Part shown: in pieces, positions 25,569 to 34,245 of the stretch
How the letters are laid out: each line of letters opens with the position of its first letter
Numbering within the stretch: the stretch's first letter is position 1
Assembly: GCF_023100725.1 (NCBI RefSeq)
Contig: NZ_CP095501.1
Coordinates: 3,100,001-3,164,000 of the forward strand
Direction of reading: 5' to 3'
Length of the DNA: 64,000 nt
Source: Arthrobacter antioxidans
GTDB taxonomy: Bacteria > Actinomycetota > Actinomycetes > Actinomycetales > Micrococcaceae
Notes under the pieces: model-generated
Seen by the model: only the letters and a program-made list of their open reading frames with translations
Database searches by the model: none
Told to the model about the DNA's origin: nothing
Position numbers and translations under genes: made by a program

Positions 25569-26624
25569 GTGACATCGATGTCAGGGGTCAATTCCCAGCA
25601 GTCTCCGCGGACGCGGCCCACTATGCGCCATGTGGCGGCGCTGGCGGGAGTGGGAATCAAAACTGTTTCCCGCGTGATCAATCAGGAACCAAATGTTTCG
25701 GCCGCGACCATCGCGAAGGTAATGGAAGCGGCACGGTCGCTGAATTATCACCCGGACGAACAGGCAGGGAATCTGCGACGCGCAGACGGACGCACCCGGA
25801 CACTGGGCCTGCTCGTCAGCAGCGTGGACAACCCCTTCGCCGGAGCGATGCACCGCGCTATCGAGGACCTGGCCCTCGAGCGAGGTATCGCCGTCTTCGC
25901 CTCCAGCCTGGATGATGACGCCGAGCGGGAACAGGCTTCAGTGGCTGCCTTCCTACGGCGGCGCGTCGATGGCTTGATCCTCACGACGATCTCCCGCGAT
26001 CAGTCGTATCTGGCGTCTGAGATGCGCCATGGAACTCCGATTGTTTTCGTCGACCGGGAGCCGGCGGGCATCACCGGCGACTGCGTCGTGAGCGACAACC
26101 GCGAAGGCGCCATCACGGCGACCAACCACCTGCTCGAGCACGGTCACCGACGCATTGCTTACCTGGGAGACCGCAGTGACATCTACACGGCAGCCCAGCG
26201 GCGCCTCGGCTTCTTCGATGCCCTTGGTCGAGCGGGCATCCCAACCGGAGACATACCCGTCATGGAGAATCTCCACGACGAACACTCCGCCGCGCAGGCG
26301 ATGCTCACACTGCTTGACTCCCCCACACCACCGACAGCAGTGTTCACCAGCCAGAACCTGGTGACGATCGGGGCTATCAGGGCGCTGCGTACCCGCGGGG
26401 CACACCGGACAACCGCACTCGTCGGGTTCGACGACTTCCAGCTCGCCGACCTCCTCGACCCAGGAGTCACCGTTGTGGCCCAGAACCCGGAGGACATCGG
26501 GCACACTGCGGCTCGACGCCTCATCGGCAGGCTGGACGGAGAACTGGCACCACCTCGTACCTGCATCGTCCCGACCACGCTCATCATCCGTGGCAGCGGC
26601 GAAATACCCCTCGCTCAGCGCTGA
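25569..26624 (+). CDS. LacI family regulator of fructan/fructose genes
   Basis: A 351-residue LacI/GalR repressor. The helix-turn-helix with hinge reads TMRHVAALAGVGIKTVSRVINQ from about residue 18, followed by the hinge region LRRADGRTRTLGLLVSS. The periplasmic-binding-like effector domain (LVSSVDNPFAGAMHRAIEDL, FVDREPAGITGD, LVGFDDFQLADLL) follows to the C-terminus. Divergent from the importer operon and followed by a PfkB kinase and levanase. GTG at 25569 is the longest start; an ATG at 25578 (MSGVNSQQS) is also possible and lies inside operator O2. Three matching palindromes nearby are its likely sites; effector probably fructose or a fructose phosphate (inference). Confidence 0.85.
   Translation: MTSMSGVNSQQSPRTRPTMRHVAALAGVGIKTVSRVINQEPNVSAATIAKVMEAARSLNYHPDEQAGNLRRADGRTRTLGLLVSSVDNPFAGAMHRAIEDLALERGIAVFASSLDDDAEREQASVAAFLRRRVDGLILTTISRDQSYLASEMRHGTPIVFVDREPAGITGDCVVSDNREGAITATNHLLEHGHRRIAYLGDRSDIYTAAQRRLGFFDALGRAGIPTGDIPVMENLHDEHSAAQAMLTLLDSPTPPTAVFTSQNLVTIGAIRALRTRGAHRTTALVGFDDFQLADLLDPGVTVVAQNPEDIGHTAARRLIGRLDGELAPPRTCIVPTTLIIRGSGEIPLAQR
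25570..25583. promoter_or_regulatory. LacI-type operator O2, overlapping the lacI start codon
   Basis: TGACATCGATGTCA, a perfect 14-base palindrome matching O1 and O3. It begins inside the GTG start codon of the regulator (25569), 76 bases from O1, a spacing that would allow looping and autoregulation. Confidence 0.7.
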
Positions 26625-26643
26625 GCTCAACAAGAGGAATCCC

Positions 26644-27561
26644 ATGACACCCCAAAGCCCCCGTAGCGTCGTCGTCATCGGCGACGCCCTCATCGATGAA
26701 CTGCGTGAGCCGACCGGATCACAATCCTTTCCCGGCGGCGCAGCTCTGAACGTCGCAGTGGGGCTGACTTTGCTCGGCACCCCCGCGACGCTCATCGCCA
26801 TGGTCGGTGATGACGCCGACGGCAGGCGCATCAAGGACTTCCTGAGCCATCACGACGTAGAACTCCTGGCAACACCCGCACCCTACGGCACCGCCCGCGC
26901 CGTCTCCGACCGCACGCACGGTGAACCCCGATACGTCTTCAATCAGGCCGCCCAACACCGGACCCTGGTGTATCAGAACCACCACCGGGCAGCCGTCGCA
27001 CAAGCGACGCTGGTCGCGGTGAGCTGCTTCCCCTTCGACAACCAGGCAGAAGTCGATGCCCTGACCGCCCTGATCGAGAACCCGGAACAGCGCCTCGTCA
27101 TCGACCCGAACCCCCGATCAGGGATGCTCGTCGACAAAGAGCGTTTCCTTGCCAACTTCACGACCCTTGCTGCCCGAAGCCTCCTGACCAAAGTCGGCGA
27201 TGATGACGCCCAACTCCTCGCCGATGAGGACCTGCACACCTTCGGCCAGCGTCTCCATCGGGCAGGAGCGTCCACCATCCTGGCCACGGCGGGCCCTCGA
27301 GGAGCATCGCTACTGCGCGCTCTCCAGCCGGAGGTCCACCAGCCGATAGCCGAGCTTCCCGGCCCCATCGTCGACACCATGGGCGCAGGGGACGCGACCC
27401 TGTCATCAATCCTCTCAACGCTCACCCGGGACGGAATGCCCGCAACCGAAACGGTCATCACCCATTCCCTTGCCGAAGCCATGCTCGTCGCCGCCGCTAC
27501 CTGCCGTGCGCACGGTGCCCTGCTGCAGCACCCTTCGCAACTCGCAATGCGGAGCGAATAG
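26644..27561 (+). CDS. PfkB family carbohydrate kinase (probable fructokinase)
   Basis: A 305-residue ribokinase-family sugar kinase. It shows the N-terminal FPGGAALNVAVGLTLLG (sugar-binding glycines) and the C-terminal anion-hole motif DTMGAGDATLSS, in which the usual Phe after GAGD is Thr and the base Asp is present. It would phosphorylate imported fructose so that it enters glycolysis. ATG at 26644 follows AAGAGGAATCCC. It lies 19 bases after the lacI gene and probably shares its transcript. Because uptake here is by an ABC transporter rather than a PTS, a dedicated kinase is required, which fits. Confidence 0.82.
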   Translation: MTPQSPRSVVVIGDALIDELREPTGSQSFPGGAALNVAVGLTLLGTPATLIAMVGDDADGRRIKDFLSHHDVELLATPAPYGTARAVSDRTHGEPRYVFNQAAQHRTLVYQNHHRAAVAQATLVAVSCFPFDNQAEVDALTALIENPEQRLVIDPNPRSGMLVDKERFLANFTTLAARSLLTKVGDDDAQLLADEDLHTFGQRLHRAGASTILATAGPRGASLLRALQPEVHQPIAELPGPIVDTMGAGDATLSSILSTLTRDGMPATETVITHSLAEAMLVAAATCRAHGALLQHPSQLAMRSE

Positions 27562-27620
27562 GTTCCTGCACGACAGATCTCTGCACTTCCTGGCCCTTCA
27601 GAACCCGGAAACGCACCTCC

Positions 27621-27677
27621 TTGAATTGTCCAGCGGACAGTGCGTAGCATCACACTCACCAATTGACAACGTTGTCA
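27621..27677 (+). promoter_or_regulatory. levanase promoter with LacI-type operator O3
   Basis: TTGAAT (27621-27626), 18-base spacer, TAGCAT (27645-27650), then TGACAACGTTGTCA (27664-27677), a perfect palindrome identical in pattern to O1 and O2. The operator lies just after the expected transcription start, so bound repressor would block levanase transcription. Confidence 0.72.
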
Positions 27678-27714
27678 GAAATCATGACACGCGCAATGAA
27701 GGGCGTACCAGATT

Positions 27715-30666
27715 ATGAAGTCCGGAATCCGCAGCCGCACACTCACAGCGGGAGTGATCACCGCGTTGGCGGCCTCGCTCCTCGCTGCCAGCGGCCCCGC
27801 ATTGGCCGAAGAAGCATCCGTCCATCCCGCAACGCAGCAATATCGGCCGTTCATTCACTTCACCCCCGAGAAGAACTGGATGAATGATCCCAATGGGATG
27901 GTGTACTACCAGGGCAAGTACCACCTGTTCTTCCAGCACAACCCCTTCGGTACGACGTGGGGCAACATGAGCTGGGGACACGCGACCTCCACCGATCTTC
28001 TTCAATGGGAAGAACAGCCCCTGGCCATCGCTCAAACCGTCAATGCAGAGAGCGTAGCGATCGAGGACATCTTCTCGGGGTCGATCGTGGTCGACGAGAC
28101 CAACTCGTCGGGCTTCGGCACGGCAGAAACCCCCCCACTGGTCGCCGTCTACACCAGCGCCTACACCGGTGCGCACCCGACCCACGCCGGCAAGCAGGCT
28201 CAGTCCCTCGCCTACAGCACGGACGAAGGCCAGAGCTGGACCAAGTACGAGGGGAACCCGGTCCTCGACCGGAACTCGGCCAACTTCAGGGACCCAAAGG
28301 TCTTCCGCTATGACGGGCCGGCAGGTTCGTACTGGGTGATGACCACGGTCGAAGCCACCGACCATAGGGTTGTCCTCTACAAGAGCGACAACCTCAAGGA
28401 CTGGACGCACCTCAGCGACTTCGGACCCGCGAACTCCACGGCCGGCATCTGGGAGTGCCCGGACCTCTTCCCGATCGCCGTCGACGGAGACCCGAACAAC
28501 GTCAAATGGGTGATGGTCGTCAACCTCAACCCAGGCGCCGTAGCTGGCGGCAGCGGCGGCCAGTACTTCGTCGGAGACTTCGACGGAACCACCTTCACCT
28601 CCGACACCACCGAGCCCGTCGACTCCATCCCGGACGGAACCACGTTCGCCGGCTTCAACGATGGAACGTACAACGGCTGGACCGTCAACAATGAACCCGG
28701 CAACTGGAAGGACGGCCCGTGGGCGGCGACCCCAGCTTCGGGCAGCTTGCCCGGGCAGCTTCCCGTTACCGGATACAGCGGAGCCGGACTGATCAACGGC
28801 TTCAATGACGGTGACTGGCCCGTCGGATCACTGCAGTCCCCCACCTTCACCGTCGGCAGCCAGGACTACATCAACTTCCTCGTCGGCGGCGGTAAGCACC
28901 CGCGCGTCGAAGGCGGACAACTGGGCAACACCCCACCCGCCGGCTCATTGCTCTTCAACGGCTTCGAGTACCCGCAGGGGAGCCTCACGGACCAGGGATG
29001 GACCATCACCGGGGACTTCGAAGCCGCCCGTAACCCATCCACCTCAGGTGGCGAGTACGCAATCGACACCGGCAGAATCAACACCTTCGAAGCCGGACCC
29101 AACGGTGACAACAACACCGGCACCCTCACCTCCCCCGAATTCACCATCGACAAATCCCACCTCAGCTTCCTCATCGGCGCCGGCCGGCGTACCGATGGAA
29201 CCCTCCAGGCTGAGCTGGTCATCGACGGACAAGTCGTCGAGTCAGCTACCGGCAAGAACGCCGGAGATCTCAACTGGGCGAGCTGGGACGTCAACGAACA
29301 CCAGGGGAAGCAAGCAACCCTGAGAATCGTCGACAATGCCACCGGCGGATGGGGCCACCTCACCCTCGACCACGTCGTGCTCGGCGACGAGCCCGCTCAG
29401 CCCCGCAGCAGCGAAACCTCCGTCAACCTCGTCGTCGACGGGCAGGTGGTCCGAACCTCCACCGGCAACAACAGCGAGACCCTCGACTGGACCAACTGGA
29501 ATGTCAGCGAATTCGAAGGTCGCGAAGCCAGCATCACCGTCGTCGACAACAACCGCGGCGGCTGGGGCCATATCCTCGCCGACGAGTTCATGTTCTCCGA
29601 CACCCCAGCGACATCCCGCCTCGAGAACTATGACTGGCTCGACTGGGGCAAGGACTACTACGCCGCCGTCTCGTTCAGCAACATTCCCGACAACAAGAGG
29701 ATCATGCTCGGTTGGATGAGCAACTGGGACTACGCCAACGACATCCCCACCAGCACCTGGCGCAGCTCAATGGCACTGCCCCGAGAAGTCAGCCTCACCG
29801 AAACCGCAGACGGGCCCCGCCTCGTGCAGAAGGTCGTCGACCAGATCGACATCCTGCGCGAAGACGACGCCGCCTACAGCACGGGCCCGCAAGAGATTGC
29901 AGAGGGCATTGAGGCCCTCCCGGTGACAGGTGAGGTCGTACAACTCGATGCCGTCTTCTCCCCTGGCGACGCCGAGTCCTTCGGCCTCAGCGTCCTCGGC
30001 GATGGCACCGAAGCCACGAAGATCGGCTACGACGCGGGAACCAACAGGCTCTTCGTCGACAGGACCAACTCCGGCAACGAAGACTTCCACCCAGCGTTCT
30101 CCTCCATCGATGACGCACCCGTGCCGTTGAAAGACGGACGTGTCGCCATGCGTATCTACGTCGATAGGGCATCCGTCGAGGTCTTCGCCAATGAGGGCCT
30201 GACCACCATCACCGACCAGGTGTTCCCGAAAGCCGGCGCCAACCAAATAGGCCTTTTCTCCCAAGGAGGGTCCGCAACGCTCGAAAGCCTGACCGTCACA
30301 CCCCTCACCCCAGCCATGTGGCATGGAGGCGTGCCGCCGAAAGGTGAAGACAAAGCCACCACGGCCCCCGGCAAGGGCAAGCTCTCCATCGACCACGGCA
30401 AGGACAAGGGGCCCCACGACGGCAACTACGCCGTGAACCTGAATCTGAAAGATGGCGAGAACGGCAGCACTTTCAACCTGTACGAAAACGGTGAACTGGT
30501 CCACACCCAGAAGCTCACCTGGAATACCCCACAGCCGCAGAACGCGACCGTGGAGATCACCGACCGGGCCCCGGGCAAGTACGTGTATACAGGAGAGCTA
30601 ACCAACAGCAAGGGCACGACCGAGACGACAAAGCAAACCGTCGTGATCACCAAGGCACGCAAGTAG
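27715..30666 (+). CDS. secreted GH32 levanase/fructanase with inserted binding modules
   Basis: A 983-residue secreted glycoside hydrolase of family 32. The signal peptide ends about residue 31 (GPALAEE). The catalytic triad is complete: WMNDPNG at 55-61 (nucleophile Asp58), RDP (Asp193) and EC (Glu247). The five-bladed propeller is interrupted at about residues 300-638 by roughly 340 residues containing three related jelly-roll-like repeats (INFLVGGG, LSFLIGAGRR ... GGWGHLTLD, LVVDGQVVRTST ... GGWGHILAD), then resumes at DYYAAVSFSNIPDNKRIMLGW. A beta-sandwich domain (about 700-870) and a small C-terminal domain (about 900-983) follow. No sorting signal, so it is released. It degrades levan or inulin to fructose, imported by the FrcABC-like system. 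Confidence 0.9.
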   Translation: MKSGIRSRTLTAGVITALAASLLAASGPALAEEASVHPATQQYRPFIHFTPEKNWMNDPNGMVYYQGKYHLFFQHNPFGTTWGNMSWGHATSTDLLQWEEQPLAIAQTVNAESVAIEDIFSGSIVVDETNSSGFGTAETPPLVAVYTSAYTGAHPTHAGKQAQSLAYSTDEGQSWTKYEGNPVLDRNSANFRDPKVFRYDGPAGSYWVMTTVEATDHRVVLYKSDNLKDWTHLSDFGPANSTAGIWECPDLFPIAVDGDPNNVKWVMVVNLNPGAVAGGSGGQYFVGDFDGTTFTSDTTEPVDSIPDGTTFAGFNDGTYNGWTVNNEPGNWKDGPWAATPASGSLPGQLPVTGYSGAGLINGFNDGDWPVGSLQSPTFTVGSQDYINFLVGGGKHPRVEGGQLGNTPPAGSLLFNGFEYPQGSLTDQGWTITGDFEAARNPSTSGGEYAIDTGRINTFEAGPNGDNNTGTLTSPEFTIDKSHLSFLIGAGRRTDGTLQAELVIDGQVVESATGKNAGDLNWASWDVNEHQGKQATLRIVDNATGGWGHLTLDHVVLGDEPAQPRSSETSVNLVVDGQVVRTSTGNNSETLDWTNWNVSEFEGREASITVVDNNRGGWGHILADEFMFSDTPATSRLENYDWLDWGKDYYAAVSFSNIPDNKRIMLGWMSNWDYANDIPTSTWRSSMALPREVSLTETADGPRLVQKVVDQIDILREDDAAYSTGPQEIAEGIEALPVTGEVVQLDAVFSPGDAESFGLSVLGDGTEATKIGYDAGTNRLFVDRTNSGNEDFHPAFSSIDDAPVPLKDGRVAMRIYVDRASVEVFANEGLTTITDQVFPKAGANQIGLFSQGGSATLESLTVTPLTPAMWHGGVPPKGEDKATTAPGKGKLSIDHGKDKGPHDGNYAVNLNLKDGENGSTFNLYENGELVHTQKLTWNTPQPQNATVEITDRAPGKYVYTGELTNSKGTTETTKQTVVITKARK

Positions 30667-30720
30667 CACCAGCCCAAGGGGCAGCACAACAGCTGTACCG
30701 CAGCTCTACATGACGCATGG

Positions 30721-30756
30721 GGCGATATCCCTGTACATCCGTATGGGGATATCGCC
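30721..30756 (+). terminator. stem-loop after the levanase gene
   Basis: GGCGATATCC (30721-30730) pairs perfectly with GGATATCGCC (30747-30756), stem 10-11 bp, loop 14-16 bases, 55 bases after the levanase stop. No T-run follows, as usual in high-GC terminators. The rest of 30667-30977 holds no gene I can support. Confidence 0.5.
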
Positions 30757-30977
30757 GCCTTCGCATTCAGGGCTTCAACTGCCTAGATCCAGCGCCGGCT
30801 CGACCTAACAGAACGTCGGTCATCGGCGCTTGTGAGGGCGATGACAGGGGGTCCGTCTGCGCCAGGACTGGTCGGGCTGGGCTCGCTGTGATTCTCGTTT
30901 TTCGTCACGATGAACCGTTTCTGATGTTTCTTGCTGAACCGCTTGACCACCATTCGGGACCCCGTACGGGTTTCTTC

Positions 30978-31142
30978 CTAGCCGTGCACTCGTGAACGCA
31001 CGCGCTGAAGAACAAGCAGGGCTGCCGATACGACAAGGACGACGAGCCCCACATACAGCAGGAACTTCAGAGTCTCGACGGCAATGCCGATAACGAGCAG
31101 GACGAGGGCGACAAGAGCGACGACGATCAACAGAGGTTTCAT
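30978..31142 (-). CDS. small hydrophobic membrane protein
   Basis: A 54-residue protein, almost entirely two hydrophobic helices (LLIVVALVALVLLVIGIAV and FLLYVGLVVLVVSAALLVL), ending in a short basic tail VRSRVHG. The ATG at 31142 is chosen because longer in-frame extensions are polar and unlike the rest. Small actinobacterial membrane proteins of this type have no known function. It is a lone minus-strand gene between the levanase and the CBS-domain genes. Confidence 0.6.
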   Translation of the reverse strand: MKPLLIVVALVALVLLVIGIAVETLKFLLYVGLVVLVVSAALLVLQRVRSRVHG

Positions 31143-31539
31143 CGACCCAGTATGTCCAGACCTCGTGGTCTTTCCCGAATCCTGCTTCTGATCCACGACC
31201 CCTCCGGGGCGCACCACCTGGTGCTGCTCAGGAGACACCCAATGCACACTGGATCGAGCCTGCATCGCAGGCAATCCAGGACGGTGACCCAGCCGGCGAC
31301 CGTGTGCGCTTCGCCGCGCACGCCTCCGCACCACCCAGCACGACCGAGTATCAGCCGAGCTTCGACGATGAGGCACTACCACACCTGTGAGCCTCGTTCA
31401 CCGTGCCCGCCCTCACCGTCTTCTCATCTTGCCCCACTAGACTGGACGGCATTATGGATGACCCTCCGACGCATAGACCCGCGCCCCTCACCCGCCTGAA
31501 CGCCGCTCTACCGGCCGATCGAGGATGGGGGGCGACACC
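31143..31539. other. 397-base stretch without a supported gene
   Basis: The plus strand has an open frame without a start that ends at a TGA at 31388-31390; its last part reads smoothly (GDRVRFAAHASAPPSTTEY ... FDDEALPHL), which suggests a decayed gene end, but I recognise no family. The promoter of the CBS-domain pair should lie in the last 100 bases. Confidence 0.35.
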
Positions 31540-32910
31540 GTGTACGAGTTAGTCATGATCGGCGTCGGCCTGATCCTCACGGTCGGTACCGGTATGTTCG
31601 TGGCCTCGGAGTTCGCCCTGGTGAATCTGGACCGCCGCGAGCTCGAAGCCCGCGATGAGCGCGGCGAGAAGGGCCTCAAGCCCACCATCAAGGCCCTGAA
31701 GATCACCTCGACGCACCTGTCGAGTGCGCAGCTGGGGATCACCCTGACGACCCTGCTCACCGGTTACACGTTCGAGCCGGCTATCAGCTCCCTGCTCCGC
31801 GAACCACTGCTCGGTGCCGGCGTCCCGGAGGGACTCGTGCCGGGGATCGGCGCCGTGGTGGGCATCTTCCTCGCCACCGTGTTCTCCATGGTCATCGGCG
31901 AACTGGTCCCGAAGAACTTCGCCCTGGCCCTTCCCCGGCAGACCGCGAAGTTCGTCGTCCCGTTCCAGACCCTGTTCACCACGGTCCTGAAGCCCGTGAT
32001 CCTGCTGTTCAACAACACGGCGAACAAGATCATCCGCTCCTTCGGCATCGAGCCGAAGGAAGAACTGTCCGGTGCCCGCAGCGCAGAGGAGCTCAGCTCC
32101 CTGGTCCGACGGTCAGCCCTTGAAGGCTCCCTGGACCAGGACCACGCCGAGCTGCTGCACCGTACACTGCTGTTCTCCGACCACACGGCCGACGACGTCA
32201 TGACTCCCCGGGTGCGGATGACCTCTGTTCGGACCACCGACACCGCGGCCGAGATCGTCGCCACGGCAGTGACCACCGGGTACTCCCGCTTCCCCGTGAT
32301 CGGTGAGGACAACGACGATATCCGTGGCGTCATCCACCTCAAGCAGGCCTTCGCCGTCCCCTTGGATGCACGGAGCATCACCACGGCCGGGAAGCTGATG
32401 GTCGAACCCCTGCGCGTCCCCGAATCGATGAGCGTCGACACCCTGCTGGGTCTGCTGCGCGGGCAGGGACTGCAGGTCGCCATCGTCACCGACGAGCACG
32501 GCGGCACCGCCGGCATCGTCACCCTCGAGGACCTCATCGAGGAGATCGTCGGGGAACTCGAGGACGAACACGACCGCGCCCACGTCGGCGTCGTCCGGAC
32601 CGGCAAGTCGCTCACCTTCGACGCGTCGCTGCGCCCCGATGAACTCAGGGAACGCACCGGTATCGACGTGCCCGAGGGCGAGGACTACGACACCCTCGCC
32701 GGATACATGACCGACGAACTCGACAGGATCCCCGAACTCGGCGACGAAGTGTCCCTCAGCGACGGCGTGCTGCGCGTCGAGCGGGTCCTCGGAGCCCACG
32801 TGGAGCGCATCCGCTTCACACCGACGGATCCCTCCGACTATCCGCAGGACGCGCAGAGCCGCCACGACCGCACCATCGACGAGCTGACGAAGGAACTGAC
32901 CCATGAGTGA
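31540..32910 (+). CDS. CNNM/CBS domain (hemolysin C-like) membrane protein with CorC_HlyC domain
   Basis: A 456-residue protein in three parts: DUF21/CNNM membrane domain (about 1-190; FVASEFALVNLDRRELEARDERG, MVIGELVPKNFAL), a CBS pair (about 210-330; DVMTPRVRMTSV, YSRFPVIGEDNDDIRGVIHLKQ, EHGGTAGIVTLEDLIEEIVGE) and a C-terminal CorC_HlyC domain. Family members (CorC, YhdP, MpfA) are implicated in Mg2+ efflux/transport; the old hemolysin name is misleading. GTG at 31540 is preferred because GAGGATGGGGGG precedes it; an ATG at 31525 would have no spacing to a ribosome site. Its end overlaps the next gene by eight bases. Confidence 0.85.
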   Translation: MYELVMIGVGLILTVGTGMFVASEFALVNLDRRELEARDERGEKGLKPTIKALKITSTHLSSAQLGITLTTLLTGYTFEPAISSLLREPLLGAGVPEGLVPGIGAVVGIFLATVFSMVIGELVPKNFALALPRQTAKFVVPFQTLFTTVLKPVILLFNNTANKIIRSFGIEPKEELSGARSAEELSSLVRRSALEGSLDQDHAELLHRTLLFSDHTADDVMTPRVRMTSVRTTDTAAEIVATAVTTGYSRFPVIGEDNDDIRGVIHLKQAFAVPLDARSITTAGKLMVEPLRVPESMSVDTLLGLLRGQGLQVAIVTDEHGGTAGIVTLEDLIEEIVGELEDEHDRAHVGVVRTGKSLTFDASLRPDELRERTGIDVPEGEDYDTLAGYMTDELDRIPELGDEVSLSDGVLRVERVLGAHVERIRFTPTDPSDYPQDAQSRHDRTIDELTKELTHE

Positions 32911-33943
32911 GTACCTGCCCGGACTGATCTGGCTGGTCGTGCTCCTGGCCGTCAACGCGTTCTTCGTCGGCGCCGAGTTCGCGGTCATCTCCGCGCGCCG
33001 CTCCCAGATCGAGCCGCGCGCCGAGGAAGGCAGCAAGGCTGCGAAGACCACCCTGTGGGCGATGGAACACGCCACCCTGATGCTGGCCACCAGCCAGCTC
33101 GGCATCACCGTCTGCTCGCTGGTCATCCTCAACGTCTCCGAGCCGGCGATCCATCACCTGCTCGAGTACCCGCTGGCCCTGACGCCCATCCCGCCCGAAG
33201 CGATCGGCGTGATCGCGTTCGTCATCGCCCTGCTGCTGGTCACGTTCCTGCACGTGGTCCTGGGCGAGATGGTCCCCAAGAACATCTCGTTCTCAGTGCC
33301 CACGAAGGCCGCCCTGATCCTGGCGCCGCCCCTGGTGTTCGTGTCCAAGGTCGTCAGGCCGGTCATCTGGACGTTGAACGGGATCGCCAACGGCATCCTG
33401 TGCCTGTTCAAGGTCGAGCCGAAGGACGAGGCGACCAGCGCCTTCACCCTCGACGAGGTCGCGACCATCGTCGAGCAGTCCACCAGGGAAGGCCTCCTCG
33501 CGGACGGAAGTGGCACCCTGACCAACGCGTTCGAGTTCACCTCCAAGACCGTGGCCGACGTCGAGGTCCCCATCCAGGACATCGTGCACCTGCCGGAGAC
33601 CGCCAGCCCGGCATTGATCCAGCAAACGGTCAGCGACCACGGGTACTCCCGATACATTCTCACCCGCGACGGGGAACCGACCGGATACCTGCACCTGAAG
33701 GACGTCACCGATCTCTCCAATGCGGAGTCGTTCACTGCGCCGGTGCCGGCCAAGAGGGTCCGCAGACTTGCATCCGCATACCGCAGCAGCGACCTCGAGG
33801 ACGCCCTGGCGACCATGCGCCGCACCGGCGCCCACATCGCCCGCGTGTTCGACGCCGAAGGAAACACCACCGGCATGCTCTTCCTCGAGGACATCCTCGA
33901 AGAACTCGTCGGCGAAGTCCAGGACGCCACCAGCGCGGCATAG
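32903..33943 (+). CDS. second CNNM/CBS domain membrane protein, lacking CorC_HlyC
   Basis: A 346-residue paralogue of the preceding gene with the DUF21/CNNM membrane domain (AEFAVISARRSQIEPRAEEGS, HVVLGEMVPKNISFSVPT) and a CBS pair (HGYSRYILTRDGEPTGYLHLKDV, DAEGNTTGMLFLEDILEELVGEV), but it ends right after the second CBS motif and lacks the C-terminal CorC_HlyC domain. Such long/short pairs are regularly encoded together in actinobacteria, suggesting a heterodimer for Mg2+/cation transport. ATG at 32903 lies inside the previous gene, with AAGGAACTGA upstream. Confidence 0.85.
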   Translation: MSEYLPGLIWLVVLLAVNAFFVGAEFAVISARRSQIEPRAEEGSKAAKTTLWAMEHATLMLATSQLGITVCSLVILNVSEPAIHHLLEYPLALTPIPPEAIGVIAFVIALLLVTFLHVVLGEMVPKNISFSVPTKAALILAPPLVFVSKVVRPVIWTLNGIANGILCLFKVEPKDEATSAFTLDEVATIVEQSTREGLLADGSGTLTNAFEFTSKTVADVEVPIQDIVHLPETASPALIQQTVSDHGYSRYILTRDGEPTGYLHLKDVTDLSNAESFTAPVPAKRVRRLASAYRSSDLEDALATMRRTGAHIARVFDAEGNTTGMLFLEDILEELVGEVQDATSAA

Positions 33944-34171
33944 AAGCACCCTGCCGGCGCGGGCGCTGTGGGACCAGCTGCCTGCGCCGGCAGGACCAGC
34001 CTCCGACCGCTGACCCGGACACCGAAGCTCCACCAGCGAGCCCGTTCCGACGGTTGCTGCACGGGGTTCCGGAAGTTCATGCAGCGAACTCACGTGGTGT
34101 CTCTCAGGGCAGGGCAGGGCCGTGGTCCAGCGTCGTGAACACGTCAACCAGTGGTGTGGGGCGGCCCGGAA

Positions 34172-34245
34172 GTCCTGGAGCGGGCTCACCCGCTGGGGTC
34201 GGCATGCTTGGTGATGCTGCGCCAACCGCCGGCCCGGTTGTCCGC
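34172..34245. repeat. right copy of the 74-bp direct repeat bracketing the fructan segment
   Basis: Matches 21991-22064 at 66 of 74 positions, same orientation, exactly 12,181 bases away. Here the DUF1801 side is intact, while the dlh side keeps only about eight codons (GTG at 34189, VSPLQDF against MSALQDI) before similarity ends near 34172. Confidence 0.85.

Noticed and set aside
31183..31499. Plus-strand gene of about 105 codons before the CBS pair
   Set aside because: Arg/His/Pro/Ser-rich with no domain and no ribosome site; a neighbouring frame reads better but has no start either.
22065..34171. Integrase, transposase or IS ends inside the repeat-bracketed segment
   Set aside because: All sizeable real genes there are accounted for (ABM, ABC importer, LacI, PfkB, levanase, small membrane protein, CBS pair); none has recombinase motifs, and no short terminal inverted repeats were seen.
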